Below are positions 7,420 to 17,235 of a DNA stretch of 64,000 nt, one piece after another. Below the pieces are notes generated by a model that was given only the letters and a program-made list of their open reading frames with translations, was not told the origin of the DNA and made no database searches. Each line of letters begins with the position of its first letter. The first letter of the stretch is position 1. Source of the DNA: JALOOB01 sp040766655 (GTDB lineage: Bacteria > Chloroflexota > Anaerolineae > CG2-30-64-16). Both the position numbers and the translations under genes were made by a program. Location: positions 408,833 to 472,832 of the forward strand of contig JAXGQB010000007.1 of the NCBI GenBank assembly GCA_040766655.1. Direction: 5' to 3'.

Positions 7420-8144
7420 CGGCTGACCCTCACTCCCTCGCCCCGGCGCTACGCGTCCTCCTCGTGGACGACCATCGTCTCTTCCTCGAGGGGATCAAGA
7501 ACCTACTTGTCTCCGAAGGCATCGAGGTCGTCGGCATGGCCCACGATGGATTGGAGGCGCTGGCCGCGGCCCGGCGCACCCGGCCCGACGTGATCCTGAT
7601 GGACATCAATATGCCGCGCTGCGACGGCGTCGCCGCGACCCGTCTCATCAAAGCCGAGAGTCCCGAATGCAAGATCGTGATGCTGACCATGTCGGAAGAC
7701 GAGGGAGACCTGTTCGAGGCGGTGAGGAGCGGCGCATCCGGCTACCTGTTGAAGCAGCTGGACGCGGCTGATTTCTTTGCCTACCTCACCGAGTTGCAGG
7801 CCGGCCATCCACCCTTCTCGCCAGGCCTGGCGGAGAAGATCCTGCGGGAATTCTCCCACCCGTCGTGGCGCCCCGGCAGTCGCGAAGCGGGCGCCTCTCC
7901 GGCGGGCACAGCTTCCGAGCAGCCATCCGGTTCATCTGGCGCCGGCGCGCCGGAAGGGCGTTTGTCCGCCCGGCAGATGCAGATTCTGACCCTCGTGGCC
8001 CAGGGTCAGCCCTACCGCCAGGTGGCGGAAACCATCGGCATCGCCGAGCGCACCGTCAAGTACCACATGGCCGAGATCCTCGAGCGCCTCCACCTCGACA
8101 ACCGCGCCCAGGTGATCGCCTACGCGGCCCGTTACCTGAGATAG
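7416..8144 (+). CDS. NarL/FixJ-type response regulator
   Basis: The 242-aa regulator has a receiver domain (about 12-130) with acidic pair DD18-19, phospho-acceptor D63 (LMDINMP), T91 and K113 (GYLLKQ). A low-complexity linker (150-178) leads to a LuxR-type helix-turn-helix (RLSARQMQILTLVAQGQ...IAERTVKYHMAEILERLHL, 180-240). It overlaps the kinase gene by 4 bp, so they are translated as a pair. A truncated copy of its DNA-binding region lies at 17096-17188, upstream of the second surface-protein module. Confidence 0.93.
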   Translation: MTADPHSLAPALRVLLVDDHRLFLEGIKNLLVSEGIEVVGMAHDGLEALAAARRTRPDVILMDINMPRCDGVAATRLIKAESPECKIVMLTMSEDEGDLFEAVRSGASGYLLKQLDAADFFAYLTELQAGHPPFSPGLAEKILREFSHPSWRPGSREAGASPAGTASEQPSGSSGAGAPEGRLSARQMQILTLVAQGQPYRQVAETIGIAERTVKYHMAEILERLHLDNRAQVIAYAARYLR

Positions 8145-8213
8145 CGGCAACGCGGTTGTCCGGTGACGGGTAGCACCTCTCCGTGTCCCCGCGCCTCTCC
8201 CGCTGCCCCCTGC

Positions 8214-8562
8214 ACCTTTGGGCAGTCCCTTTCCCGCAAACGCTGTACCTTCGGCTCGCCCCGGACTGAACCCTCGAACGTTCCATTCCGCCCCCGACCA
8301 GCGTACGATGAAGCCAACCGTTACGCGCGAGGTGGGGTGTGGACCATCGGGTCAACGCAATCGTCTGCGGCAGTTCCCTCTCCATGGCCGGTCTTGCGGC
8401 CAGCCTCAGGACCAACCCGGCCCTGGACGTGGTGCGCATTCCGGCCGACGCAGCCATCCTGGCGCAGGAGCTCGACCGCCGCCACCCCAGTCTGATCGCC
8501 TTCGACCTCGGCGAGTTGTCCGGCGACCTCGTCTTCGCCCTGCTCCGGGACCACCCGGGCGT
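8214..8562 (+). repeat. Near-identical direct repeat, copy 1
   Basis: These 349 nt match 17236-17584 with a single difference (8491 T versus 17513 G). The tract spans 125 nt of non-coding leader and the first 74 codons of the small receiver-like gene, and then identity falls abruptly within the codon series after CCACCCGGGCGT. Confidence 0.95.
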
Positions 8563-8671
8563 GATCTTGATCGGCGTTGACCCGTCCAGCGACGGGATGC
8601 TGATGTTATCCGCACGCCAGGAGCAGCCGATCTCGGCCGCCGACCTGGTGCAGTTCCTCACGGAGGGGTAA
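8339..8671 (+). CDS. Degenerate stand-alone receiver protein, copy 1
   Basis: The protein is 110 aa with the alternating strand/helix pattern of a CheY-like receiver. D56 (LIAFDLGE) sits at the phospho-acceptor position. The upstream acidic pair is replaced by VCGSSLS, and no conserved lysine is present near the C-terminus. It is therefore probably a pseudo-receiver that does not undergo normal phosphorylation. The GTG start has GAGG just upstream. Its stop lies 3 nt before the giant exported protein, whose Shine-Dalgarno lies in its last codons, so the two are co-translated. A second copy has the same position before the 1570-aa protein. Function unknown; a role in controlling the downstream protein is inferred from repeated linkage. 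Confidence 0.7.
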   Translation: MDHRVNAIVCGSSLSMAGLAASLRTNPALDVVRIPADAAILAQELDRRHPSLIAFDLGELSGDLVFALLRDHPGVILIGVDPSSDGMLMLSARQEQPISAADLVQFLTEG

Positions 8672-8674
8672 GTC

Positions 8675-11600
8675 ATGAAACCCACTAACCGCATTTTCCT
8701 GTCTGCCATCACCGTCGCCGCCGCCACGATCCTCCTGTTCATGCTCCCTGCGCTCGCGGCGCAGGCCCAGGCTCCCATCCAGTCGGGCGTTCTCAGCGCC
8801 GCGCCTTTCCACACCTGCGCGCTCAAGGCAGATGGCAACGTCACTTGCTGGGGCCAGGACGCCTGGGGCGTGCTGGACGCGCCGGCCGGCCCGTTCACGC
8901 AGGTCACCGCCAACCAGTATCATGGCTGCGGCCTGCTGGAGGACGGCTTCGTCGACTGCTGGGGCGGTATCCCCCCTGATCCCAACGATCCCCGCTACTG
9001 GTACATGCTTTACGACCAGACGGACCCTCCCCGTGCCATCTTCACTCAGATCAGCGCGGGCGATGTACACAACTGCGGGCTGGAGCCGCCCGGCAGCGTC
9101 CGGTGCTGGGGCTCCGTTCGGTCCGGACAGGCCGGCCTCCACACCGGCCCATACACACAGGTCACTGCCGGCATGCATCACTCCTGCGCGCTGACGGCAT
9201 CCGGCACGGCTGATTGCTGGGGCGCACAACCCTATCGTAACCCGCTCACGATGGAGATGGTGTACGTGGACTGGGGCCAGGCCGCAGACCAGCCAGGTCC
9301 CTACACCCAGCTCAGCGCAGGCTATTACCACACGTGCGGACTCCGGCCGGACGGCAGCGCGGACTGTTGGGGCCTCGACGGCGCCGCAGTGGATTCCGCC
9401 GGCCCGTACGTCCGGATCAGCGCGGGCTATGGTCACGCCTGCGGCCTCACCTCCGGCGGCGCGGTGAACTGCTGGGGCTTTAACAACTATGGCCAGTCCG
9501 GATATCACGCCGGGCCCTATGTGGAGGTCAGCGCCGGGGGCAATCGCACCTGTGCGCGCACACCTGCCGGAGCGATCGAATGTTGGGGTGTGAATGACGG
9601 CGCCTGGGCCGGCCCTTACGGTCCCTACGTTCCTCAGCTGCCGGAGACGACCCTCACTTCGGCGCCGGCCAACCCGTCCGTGGTCAACGTCGCGAGCTTC
9701 ACATTCACCACGAACGAAACCCGGGCCACCTTCGAATGCAGGCTCGATGACGCGGAGTTCGCCGCGTGCACCAGCCCGCAAGCATATGCAGAGCTGGCCC
9801 AGGGCGGCCACACCTTCGAAGTGCGCACAAAGGACCTGGGAGGAAACTACGATCTCACGCCGGCCGCGCATACCTGGACGATCGATAGCATCACGCCGGA
9901 CACGACGCTGAGCGCCAATCCGGCCGGTGCAACCTACGGCTACATCGCGTTCAGCCTGAGCAGCGATGAGGCGGGCGTCACGTTCCAGTGCAAGCTCGAC
10001 GGAGGGAGCTACGCCGCCTGCACCAGCCCGCAGGTTTACCATGCCTACGCGGGGCTGGCCGCGGGCAGTCACACCTTCACCGTGCGCGCCCGGGATGCGG
10101 CCGGCAACATCGACGCCACGCCCGCGACCTACGCCTGGACGGACAACGGGCCGTATCCGCGCGCCGAGACGAGCGTGAGTGCGGGTTTCGAGCACAGCTG
10201 CGCCCTCCGGACGGATGCCAGCGCGGCATGTTGGGGCGACGGCTTCTACGGCCAGGACGCGGACATGCCCGGCCCCTTCACCCAGGTCACCACGGGCACC
10301 TATCACACTTGCGGCCTCAGGAACGACGGCAGCATCGACTGCTGGGGCAGCAACGGCTACGGCCAGGCGCCTGCCCACCTCGCCGGCCCTTACTTTCAGG
10401 TCAGCGCAGGCGACAGCCACACCTGCGCCCTCCGCGTGGACGGCAGTATCGATTGCTGGGGCGATGGCCAGTTCAACCAGATCTACCCCCATGCGGGACC
10501 ATTTCTGCAGGTCGACGCGGGCGGTTATCACACCTGCGCGCTGAGATGGGACCGCACCATCGACTGCTGGGGCGCGGGCGACTCCGTCACGAATGACTGG
10601 CCGCACCTCGGCCAGTCCATTCCCGAGACCGGCTTTGTCTTCACCCAGGTCAGCGCGGGCAAGCACCACACCTGCGGCCTGACGACCGACGGCGCAGCGC
10701 GGTGCTGGGGCGCCACCGACGGCGATTACGCCTACGGGCAGAGCGCGGACCAGGCTGGACCCTATCTGCAGGTGACCGCGGGCTACAGTCACACCTGCGG
10801 ACGCACGACCAACGCCGTGGACTGCTGGGGCGTTGAAGCAAATGCCACGGATCAACCCTATGCCTACACGGTGGCCAGTGCGGGCGACTCGCACACCTGC
10901 GCCATGATAGCCAATGGTGCGGTGGACTGCTGGGGTTATAACAACGCGGGCCAGGCAACGGACCAGCCCTGGCTCGAAACATTCATCGACTCGCATCCCG
11001 CGAGCCCTGAGGCAAGCAGCAGCGCGACCTTCACGTTCCACAGCGATCTGGCAACCGCGGCCTTCGAATGCAGCCTCGACGACGGCGTCTTCGTCCCATG
11101 CACCAGTCCCGCCACCTACGAGTCGCTGAGCCCGGGCAGCCACACCTTCCGCGTACGCGGCCTGAACGGCATCGTGGCAGACCCGACGCCGGCTGAATGG
11201 ACATGGACGGCCGACTGGCGTGTGGCGCAGACCATTGCGTTCGATGCCCTGGTCGACAAGATCTACGGCGACCCGCCATTCCCGGTGAGTGCCATTTCCA
11301 GCTCCGGGCTGCCCGTTAGCTTCAGCGCACAGGGCGCGTGCTCCGTCGCGGGCAGCACCGTCACCATCACCGGCGCAGGCTCCTGCACGGTCACCGCGCA
11401 GCAGGCCGGCACCGCCGACTACCTGCCGGCAGAGGATGTGGCCCGGACCTTCGCCATTGCGCCGAAGGCGGCTTCAGTGAGCCCTACGCCGGCGGGGAAG
11501 ACCTACGGCGACGCGGACCCGACCCTGGCCGGCATACTCGAGGGCTTCCTGGCTGCTGACGGCGTGACTGCCGCGTTCAGCCGCACGCCGGGCGAGGACG

Positions 11601-14600
11601 CGGGCGGCGACTACATTATCAGCGCGAGCCTCAGCCCCGAGGCACGCCTGGCAAACTACGCGATCACCTACAACACCGCGGCCTTCACCATCGCGCTGCG
11701 CCCAATTGAGGTGACCGCGGATGCGGCGAGCAAGTATGTGGGCGACGCGGATCCGCCGTTGACGCATCGTATCACGAGCGGCGCGCTGGCCGCGGGCGAT
11801 GCCTTCACGGGTGCGCTGAGCCGCGAGCCGGGCGAGGAGGTCGGGGTCTATGCTATCCTGCAAGGCGACCTGTCTGCGGGGGCGAACTATGACCTCGCGT
11901 ATACCGGTGCTCAGCTCACCATTGCCAACCGGACCGCGACCGTGACGCTCGGCGGGCTGCGGCAGATGTATGACGGCGCGCCGAAGACAGTGACCGTCAC
12001 GACAGATCCCGCGGGGTTGGCGGTGACGGTGACCTACGACGGCTCGGAGACCGCTCCCTCCGCGGCCGGCGCGTACGTGGTAACGGCCACGGTCGTGGAG
12101 CCGGGCTACGAGGGGAGCGCCTCGGGTGAGTTCCTGATCGCCCGCATCCTGTACACGACGCCCGGTGGTCTCGCCAGCGGCGTGTGCGATACCTGGGCGG
12201 CGGCCTGCACGCTGCAGCATGCGCTGGACACGGTGGCGCAAAACGGAGATGAAATCTGGGTGCAGGCGGGGACCTACCACGGCGGGTTCGATCTCAGGTC
12301 GGGCATACGCGTCTACGGCGGGTTCGCGGGCGGTGAGCTGAGCCGCAACGACCGGAACTGGCGCACGAACGCCACCATCCTCAGCGGCAGCGTGCCCGGT
12401 CAGTCTGACGAGCGCTTCTGGCACCAGCACGTGGTCACCTTCGTTGACGCGGGCCCGACCACCGTGCTGGACGGTTTCACGATCCGCGACGGTCGCGCCC
12501 TTGCCGACTGCGGCATGGGCGCAGGCATCCATAGCGCCAACAGCAGCCCGCAACTGGCCAACCTGCTCGTCACCGGCAACCAGGCCAGTTGCGACGGCGG
12601 CGGGCTCTATGCGACCGGCGGCAGCCTCACGTTGGCCAACGTCACCATCGACGCCAACTCGTCCGAACGATACGGTGGCGGCGTGTACGCAGTCGACACC
12701 ACCCTCCGCCTGGTGAATGCGGTCGTGAAGCGCAACTCGATGGCCGCGGCAGGGGGAGGCATCTATGCCCACAGAACCTCCCTCCAGGTACTCAATGCGA
12801 CCGTGGCCTACAACTATGCGACGACAGGATCTGAGCTCGGGTGGGGTCTGGCGCTGGGCTATGCGTCGAGCGCCGTGATCCGCAACTCGATCTTCGTGGG
12901 CAACGGCGCCTCAGCGGAGGCGGAAGTCTATGCTCCGTACGAACACACTGTCACCCTCTCGTACGGCATGACCGCGGGCGGCTGCCCGCCGCGCGCTGCC
13001 TGCGACCACGCCGTGACCGGTGTGCCGCAGTGGGTCCAGCCTCCGGCTGACCTGCGGCTGGCTTCCGGCTCACCCGGCGTCGATGCCGGCAACAACGCCT
13101 ACGTACCCCCCGACGAGATGGACGTCGATGGCGACGGCGACACGGCAGAGCCCGTGCCCGTCGATCCCAACGGCGCGCCGCGCTTCTTCGATGACCCAGT
13201 GGCCGATACGGGCAGCGGGACCCCACCCATCGTCGACCTCGGCGCCTTCGAGACCGCGCCGATCCCGGCAAGCGTCACGCTGGCGGACCTCGGGCAGACT
13301 TACGACGGTCAGCCCCGGCCCGTGGCCGTGACCACGCAGCCCGCGGGCCTGGCTGTGAGCGTGACGTATGACGGCGCGGTTGAGCCGCCGGCCGCGGCGG
13401 GCAGCTACGCGGTGGTTGCGGTCATCAGCGACCCGGGCTACTCGGGCAGCGCTTACAGCACGCTGGTGATCGCGCCCAAGGCGACCTCGGTGAGTCCCAC
13501 GCCGGCGGGCAAGACCTACGGCGACGCGGACCCGACCCTGGACGGCACGCTGGCAGGCTTCGTGCCTGCGGATGGCGTGACCGCCGCGTACAGCCGCACG
13601 CCAGGCGAGAACGTGGGCGAGTATGTCATCAGCGCGACGCTCCACCCGGAGGCCGCGCTGGCGAACTACGACATCACCTGCAACACCGCGACCTTCACAA
13701 TCGGCCCGCGCAAGATCACCGTGACCGCGGATGCCCAGGCCAAGTTCGTGGGCGATGCGGATCCGGAGCTGACCTACCAGCTCACCGGCGGGTCGTTGAT
13801 CGGCATGGATCCGCTCACCGGTTCGCTGAGCCGGGCGCCGGGCGAGGACGCCGGAACCTACCCGATCACCCAGGGAACTCTGACCGCGGGCAGCAACTAC
13901 GCCCTCACCTACATCGGCGCGGCCTTGACGATCCGGTTGAACGACACGAGCACGGAGCTCAGTGCCTCTACCCTGGCCGCGAGACTCGACGAGCCGGTGA
14001 CCTTCACCGCGGTCGTGTCCGCTGGCGGCGAGCCTGTCTCGGGCGGCACGGTGACCTTCAGGGACGGCGAGATGACCCTGGGCGCGTCCGTACTGGCCGG
14101 CGGACAGGCACAACTCACTCTATCAACCCTGGGGTTGGGCGAGCACGCCATCACCGCGGTCTACGGCGGCGATGGCGGTTGGGCGGGCAGCACATCGGAT
14201 CCCGTGATCGTCACCGTCGCGAAGAAAGCAGCCACGGTCACGATCGGCGGCCTTGAGCAGACCTACGACGGCCAGCCCAAGCCGGTGACGGTCACCACCT
14301 CGCCGGCGGGCCTGACGGTGGCAATCACCTACGCCGGTTCTGCTGCCGCACCGGTCGCGGCGGGCGAGTACGTGGTCTCGGCGGCCATCCTCAGCGCGTC
14401 GTACGAGGGCAGCACCAGCGGTATCTTGCTCATCAGTCCCAGGCCGGCTAGCGTGGCCGCGCACGAAAAGACCAAGGTGTACGGCGCCGCCAACCCTGCC
14501 CTGACCGCGACGGTGGAGGGGGTGGTGGCGGGCGACACGATCGCCCACTCGCTCGCGACGACGGCGGAGGCGCTCTCCGGCGTGGGTGACTATCGAATCA

Positions 14601-17044
14601 TCGTGAGCCTGGGCGACAACCCGAACTACGACGTGACCCCCCTCGACGGCGTGCTGAGCATCACGCCGAAGGCCGCCACAGTGACCGCGCACGACACGAG
14701 CAAGGTCTACGGTGAGGAGGTTCCCCCCCTGACCGCGGCGGTGGAGGGCCAGGTCGAGGGCGGCGCGTCGATCGTTTACCTGCTCTCGACGACTGCCGAG
14801 AAGACCTCGGACGTGGGCGATTACGACATCACCGTGAAGTTGGGCGCCAACCCCAACTACACCGTCACCGCGACCGGCGCCACGCTGCACATCAATAAGG
14901 GGCAGAGCACGGTCTCGCTGACCGCCCGCGCGGCCACTGTCCTGCTGGATAAACCGGTAATCTTCGACGCGACGGCTGCGGCAGTCGCGCCGGCCAGCGG
15001 AACTCCCACGGGCTGGCTGGACTTCTACGAAGGGGAGACGCTGCTGATGACGAAGGTTGCGCTGGTCGGCGGGGTGGCGGAGCTCAAGCTGAGCAATCTT
15101 TCGAGCGGACCGCACGCTATCCAGGCGAAGTACAGCGGGGATGACAACTGGCTCGGCGACGGTTCCGAAGTGGTGAGCGTGTTCATCGCGAACCCCGGCT
15201 TCACCATGAGCCTGGCGTGCGCCGCGACCGAACCTGTGCCACAGGAGGGCCCGGCGCTGTTCAAGGCGACGTTCGCGAACACGGGCAACATCGAACTGCT
15301 CATCACCGCGGGCGGCGGCATCGGCAGCTTCGCCCTGGCGCCCGGTGCGAGCACGGGATTCACCGTCTCGCTGCCCGGCGACTACAGTGGGCAGTCCGCC
15401 GTTGAGGCATCGGTGGGGGCCTCTAGCGTCTACATCGACGATGCGGGCAACCGCTGGTCGGGCGAGACCTCTGGCACGGCCGCGTGCGCTGTCGCCTGCC
15501 GGGTCAGCCTGCTCAAGTGGACCAACGGCGCGGTCGATCCGACGAAGGGCTGGATCTTCAGCGTCTGGGATGGCGCGGACGGCTTCGGGGGGACCCGCCT
15601 GGCAACCGCCACCACTCTGGACAATGCGGACGGCCTCCTCGACTTCGGCAACCTGGCGCTGGACAGCGGGAAGGCCTACACGCTCTGCGAGGAGAACATC
15701 CCCGCGGGCTGGACCTTCTTCTGGCAGGTGGATACGGACGACGACGGCGCGGTTGACACCGCGCTGATCCCCTACAACCCGAACGCGGACGACCTCGACC
15801 CCGACACCGGTGAGCCCGCGCCGGGCGACGAGGGCAACCGCTGCGTGGACTTCGGCGCCGTCACCGGCGTGGACCTGATGACCACGGGCGGTACGCTGCA
15901 CTTCCTGGTCAACGACACCTACCCCGGCGGCGAGCCACGGCCGGCCGACTACTGGAAGAACTGGAACCGCTGCACTGACGACGGTCAAGCGGCCACCGCG
16001 GACGCCAACGGCGGCTGGCAGGAGGGTTACTGGCTGCTCGAGGACGTGCTCGACCCGGCCATCGGCGGCGGCATCACCTGGGACGACATCCTGGCCGACA
16101 GCGTCCTCTTCCCGATCACCCGTTGCGCGGTCGCGGTTGACCTTCTCGACCAGCGCTCGCTCGGCGACCCGGCCGTGGTCTACGACGGGATCAAACACGC
16201 GGAGGATGCGGCGTACGGGCTCGCGAAGGAACTGCTGGCGGCCCAACTCAACCTGGGTGCTGCAGCCCGCACCTGCACCGAGGCCACCGACGCGGTCCTG
16301 AACGGCGAGAAGCTGCTCGACAAGTACAACTTCGTCGCAGGTGACGGCGCGGCCTACCTCGTCGCCACCAACAAGAAGACCAAGGCGGACTACAACCTGG
16401 CGCTCAGCCTTGCCGCCACCCTGGCCGAATACAACAACGGCCTGCTGTGCACCGGCGTCGAGCCGCCCGTCGTGACGATCACCTCGCCCGCTGGGCCTAC
16501 GGTTTCCGGCGACTCGGTGACGGTCGTGGCCGGCGTCATCTCCGCCGCGGGCGTGGTGCAGGTGGCCTTCCTCGTCGACGGCGTCCTGATCGGCACGGAC
16601 ACGGACGCCGCGGACGGCTGGTCGATGGCGTGGAGCCTGGTCGGCGTGGCAGACAAGGCTTACACCCTGACGGTGACGGCTACCGACACGCTCGATCAGG
16701 CCGGCAGCGCCACCATCAACGTGACGGTCGACAACGAGGCCGACCCGACGATCAAGGTGGCAGTCCTGACGCCCGACAGCCGCTGGACCAAGGTGGGCGT
16801 CACCTGGGAGGCGACGATCGCTGTGCAAGTCGAGCCCGCGCTGGCGGGGGCCGTCGTCAGCGGGTCGTGGAGCACGGGCGTGACAGCCTCGTGCACCACA
16901 GCCGCGGACGGCACGTGCACGGTTGTGCTGCCGAACATCAGCAAGAAGGTTGCCTCAGTGACCTTCACCGTCAGCAACGTGGCGCTGAGCGGCTACGTGT
17001 ATGATCCGAGCGGCGCGACCGCCGTCACGGTGACGAAACCCTAG
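8675..17044 (+). CDS. Giant exported RCC1/MBG/beta-helix multidomain protein
   Basis: This 2789-aa protein starts with a signal peptide (MKPTNRIFLS..., Ala-rich cleavage region LAAQAQA). Domains by approximate residue: RCC1-like repeats with paired cysteines, C-A-L-x-x-D-G...C-W-G (40-320 and 495-765); three FECRLDD-type Ig-like domains (325-405, 406-490, 770-850); MBG domains with K-x-Y-G-D-x-D-P (850-1150, 1530-1755, 1850-2080); a right-handed beta-helix with GGGLYA repeats (1155-1525); Ig-like domains (1755-1850, 2080-2175, 2600-2690); a prealbumin-like domain (2275-2405); and a helical DYWKNW module (2420-2595). No LPXTG, membrane anchor or type 9 signal ends it. It is probably a secreted adhesin or surface fibre. 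The frame is uninterrupted over 8.4 kb. Confidence 0.85.
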   Translation: MKPTNRIFLSAITVAAATILLFMLPALAAQAQAPIQSGVLSAAPFHTCALKADGNVTCWGQDAWGVLDAPAGPFTQVTANQYHGCGLLEDGFVDCWGGIPPDPNDPRYWYMLYDQTDPPRAIFTQISAGDVHNCGLEPPGSVRCWGSVRSGQAGLHTGPYTQVTAGMHHSCALTASGTADCWGAQPYRNPLTMEMVYVDWGQAADQPGPYTQLSAGYYHTCGLRPDGSADCWGLDGAAVDSAGPYVRISAGYGHACGLTSGGAVNCWGFNNYGQSGYHAGPYVEVSAGGNRTCARTPAGAIECWGVNDGAWAGPYGPYVPQLPETTLTSAPANPSVVNVASFTFTTNETRATFECRLDDAEFAACTSPQAYAELAQGGHTFEVRTKDLGGNYDLTPAAHTWTIDSITPDTTLSANPAGATYGYIAFSLSSDEAGVTFQCKLDGGSYAACTSPQVYHAYAGLAAGSHTFTVRARDAAGNIDATPATYAWTDNGPYPRAETSVSAGFEHSCALRTDASAACWGDGFYGQDADMPGPFTQVTTGTYHTCGLRNDGSIDCWGSNGYGQAPAHLAGPYFQVSAGDSHTCALRVDGSIDCWGDGQFNQIYPHAGPFLQVDAGGYHTCALRWDRTIDCWGAGDSVTNDWPHLGQSIPETGFVFTQVSAGKHHTCGLTTDGAARCWGATDGDYAYGQSADQAGPYLQVTAGYSHTCGRTTNAVDCWGVEANATDQPYAYTVASAGDSHTCAMIANGAVDCWGYNNAGQATDQPWLETFIDSHPASPEASSSATFTFHSDLATAAFECSLDDGVFVPCTSPATYESLSPGSHTFRVRGLNGIVADPTPAEWTWTADWRVAQTIAFDALVDKIYGDPPFPVSAISSSGLPVSFSAQGACSVAGSTVTITGAGSCTVTAQQAGTADYLPAEDVARTFAIAPKAASVSPTPAGKTYGDADPTLAGILEGFLAADGVTAAFSRTPGEDAGGDYIISASLSPEARLANYAITYNTAAFTIALRPIEVTADAASKYVGDADPPLTHRITSGALAAGDAFTGALSREPGEEVGVYAILQGDLSAGANYDLAYTGAQLTIANRTATVTLGGLRQMYDGAPKTVTVTTDPAGLAVTVTYDGSETAPSAAGAYVVTATVVEPGYEGSASGEFLIARILYTTPGGLASGVCDTWAAACTLQHALDTVAQNGDEIWVQAGTYHGGFDLRSGIRVYGGFAGGELSRNDRNWRTNATILSGSVPGQSDERFWHQHVVTFVDAGPTTVLDGFTIRDGRALADCGMGAGIHSANSSPQLANLLVTGNQASCDGGGLYATGGSLTLANVTIDANSSERYGGGVYAVDTTLRLVNAVVKRNSMAAAGGGIYAHRTSLQVLNATVAYNYATTGSELGWGLALGYASSAVIRNSIFVGNGASAEAEVYAPYEHTVTLSYGMTAGGCPPRAACDHAVTGVPQWVQPPADLRLASGSPGVDAGNNAYVPPDEMDVDGDGDTAEPVPVDPNGAPRFFDDPVADTGSGTPPIVDLGAFETAPIPASVTLADLGQTYDGQPRPVAVTTQPAGLAVSVTYDGAVEPPAAAGSYAVVAVISDPGYSGSAYSTLVIAPKATSVSPTPAGKTYGDADPTLDGTLAGFVPADGVTAAYSRTPGENVGEYVISATLHPEAALANYDITCNTATFTIGPRKITVTADAQAKFVGDADPELTYQLTGGSLIGMDPLTGSLSRAPGEDAGTYPITQGTLTAGSNYALTYIGAALTIRLNDTSTELSASTLAARLDEPVTFTAVVSAGGEPVSGGTVTFRDGEMTLGASVLAGGQAQLTLSTLGLGEHAITAVYGGDGGWAGSTSDPVIVTVAKKAATVTIGGLEQTYDGQPKPVTVTTSPAGLTVAITYAGSAAAPVAAGEYVVSAAILSASYEGSTSGILLISPRPASVAAHEKTKVYGAANPALTATVEGVVAGDTIAHSLATTAEALSGVGDYRIIVSLGDNPNYDVTPLDGVLSITPKAATVTAHDTSKVYGEEVPPLTAAVEGQVEGGASIVYLLSTTAEKTSDVGDYDITVKLGANPNYTVTATGATLHINKGQSTVSLTARAATVLLDKPVIFDATAAAVAPASGTPTGWLDFYEGETLLMTKVALVGGVAELKLSNLSSGPHAIQAKYSGDDNWLGDGSEVVSVFIANPGFTMSLACAATEPVPQEGPALFKATFANTGNIELLITAGGGIGSFALAPGASTGFTVSLPGDYSGQSAVEASVGASSVYIDDAGNRWSGETSGTAACAVACRVSLLKWTNGAVDPTKGWIFSVWDGADGFGGTRLATATTLDNADGLLDFGNLALDSGKAYTLCEENIPAGWTFFWQVDTDDDGAVDTALIPYNPNADDLDPDTGEPAPGDEGNRCVDFGAVTGVDLMTTGGTLHFLVNDTYPGGEPRPADYWKNWNRCTDDGQAATADANGGWQEGYWLLEDVLDPAIGGGITWDDILADSVLFPITRCAVAVDLLDQRSLGDPAVVYDGIKHAEDAAYGLAKELLAAQLNLGAAARTCTEATDAVLNGEKLLDKYNFVAGDGAAYLVATNKKTKADYNLALSLAATLAEYNNGLLCTGVEPPVVTITSPAGPTVSGDSVTVVAGVISAAGVVQVAFLVDGVLIGTDTDAADGWSMAWSLVGVADKAYTLTVTATDTLDQAGSATINVTVDNEADPTIKVAVLTPDSRWTKVGVTWEATIAVQVEPALAGAVVSGSWSTGVTASCTTAADGTCTVVLPNISKKVASVTFTVSNVALSGYVYDPSGATAVTVTKP

Positions 17045-17057
17045 ACATCGCATTGAC

Positions 17058-17099
17058 CGCCGTCGTCGGGGCGTTGCATGCAATGCCCCGACGACGGCG
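17058..17099. repeat. 42-nt near-perfect palindrome (terminator-like)
   Basis: Arms 17058-17072 and 17085-17099 (CGCCGTCGTCGGGGC and its complement) are perfect. The centre GTTGCATGCAAT is also self-complementary apart from one G-T pair. It starts 14 nt after the giant gene's stop and ends where homology to the upstream regulator gene begins. No T-run follows. It may stop transcription or mark the duplication junction. Confidence 0.8.
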
Positions 17100-17188
17100 C
17101 GCCGGAAGAGCGCTTGTCCGCCCGGCAGATGCAGATTCTCACTCTCGTGGCCCAGGGCCAGACCTACCGCCAGGTGGCGGTCCGGTGA
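17096..17188 (+). pseudogene. Fragment of the LuxR-type regulator DNA-binding domain
   Basis: The sequence matches 7944-8028 of the NarL-type regulator (APEERLSARQMQILTLVAQ, then GQTYRQVA). It then skips the equivalent of 130 nt (8029-8158) and rejoins the region after that gene, ending VR and a TGA. It lacks a start and most of the recognition helix, so it cannot act as a regulator. It shows that the unit copied upstream of the second surface protein originally included the regulator's end. Confidence 0.85.
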
Positions 17189-17235
17189 CGGGTGCCACCT
17201 CTCGATGTCCCCGCGCCTCTCCCACTGCCCCCTGT

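Noticed and set aside
8145..8338. Coding frames over the leader of the first pseudo-receiver (8163-8495, 8218-8580)
   Set aside because: They overlap the receiver gene in other frames; the leader is duplicated with it and shows no independent start signals.
9000..11000. Periodic DNA repeats suggesting a repeat array
   Set aside because: They are coding RCC1-like repeats with synonymous variation and stay in frame.
8606..11143. 845-aa open frame on the minus strand, and similar ones at 14123-16828, 17584-19731 and 20686-22515
   Set aside because: They run antisense to the giant exported proteins, have biased Arg/Ala/Gly composition and no recognisable domain; they arise from the high GC content of the third codon positions.
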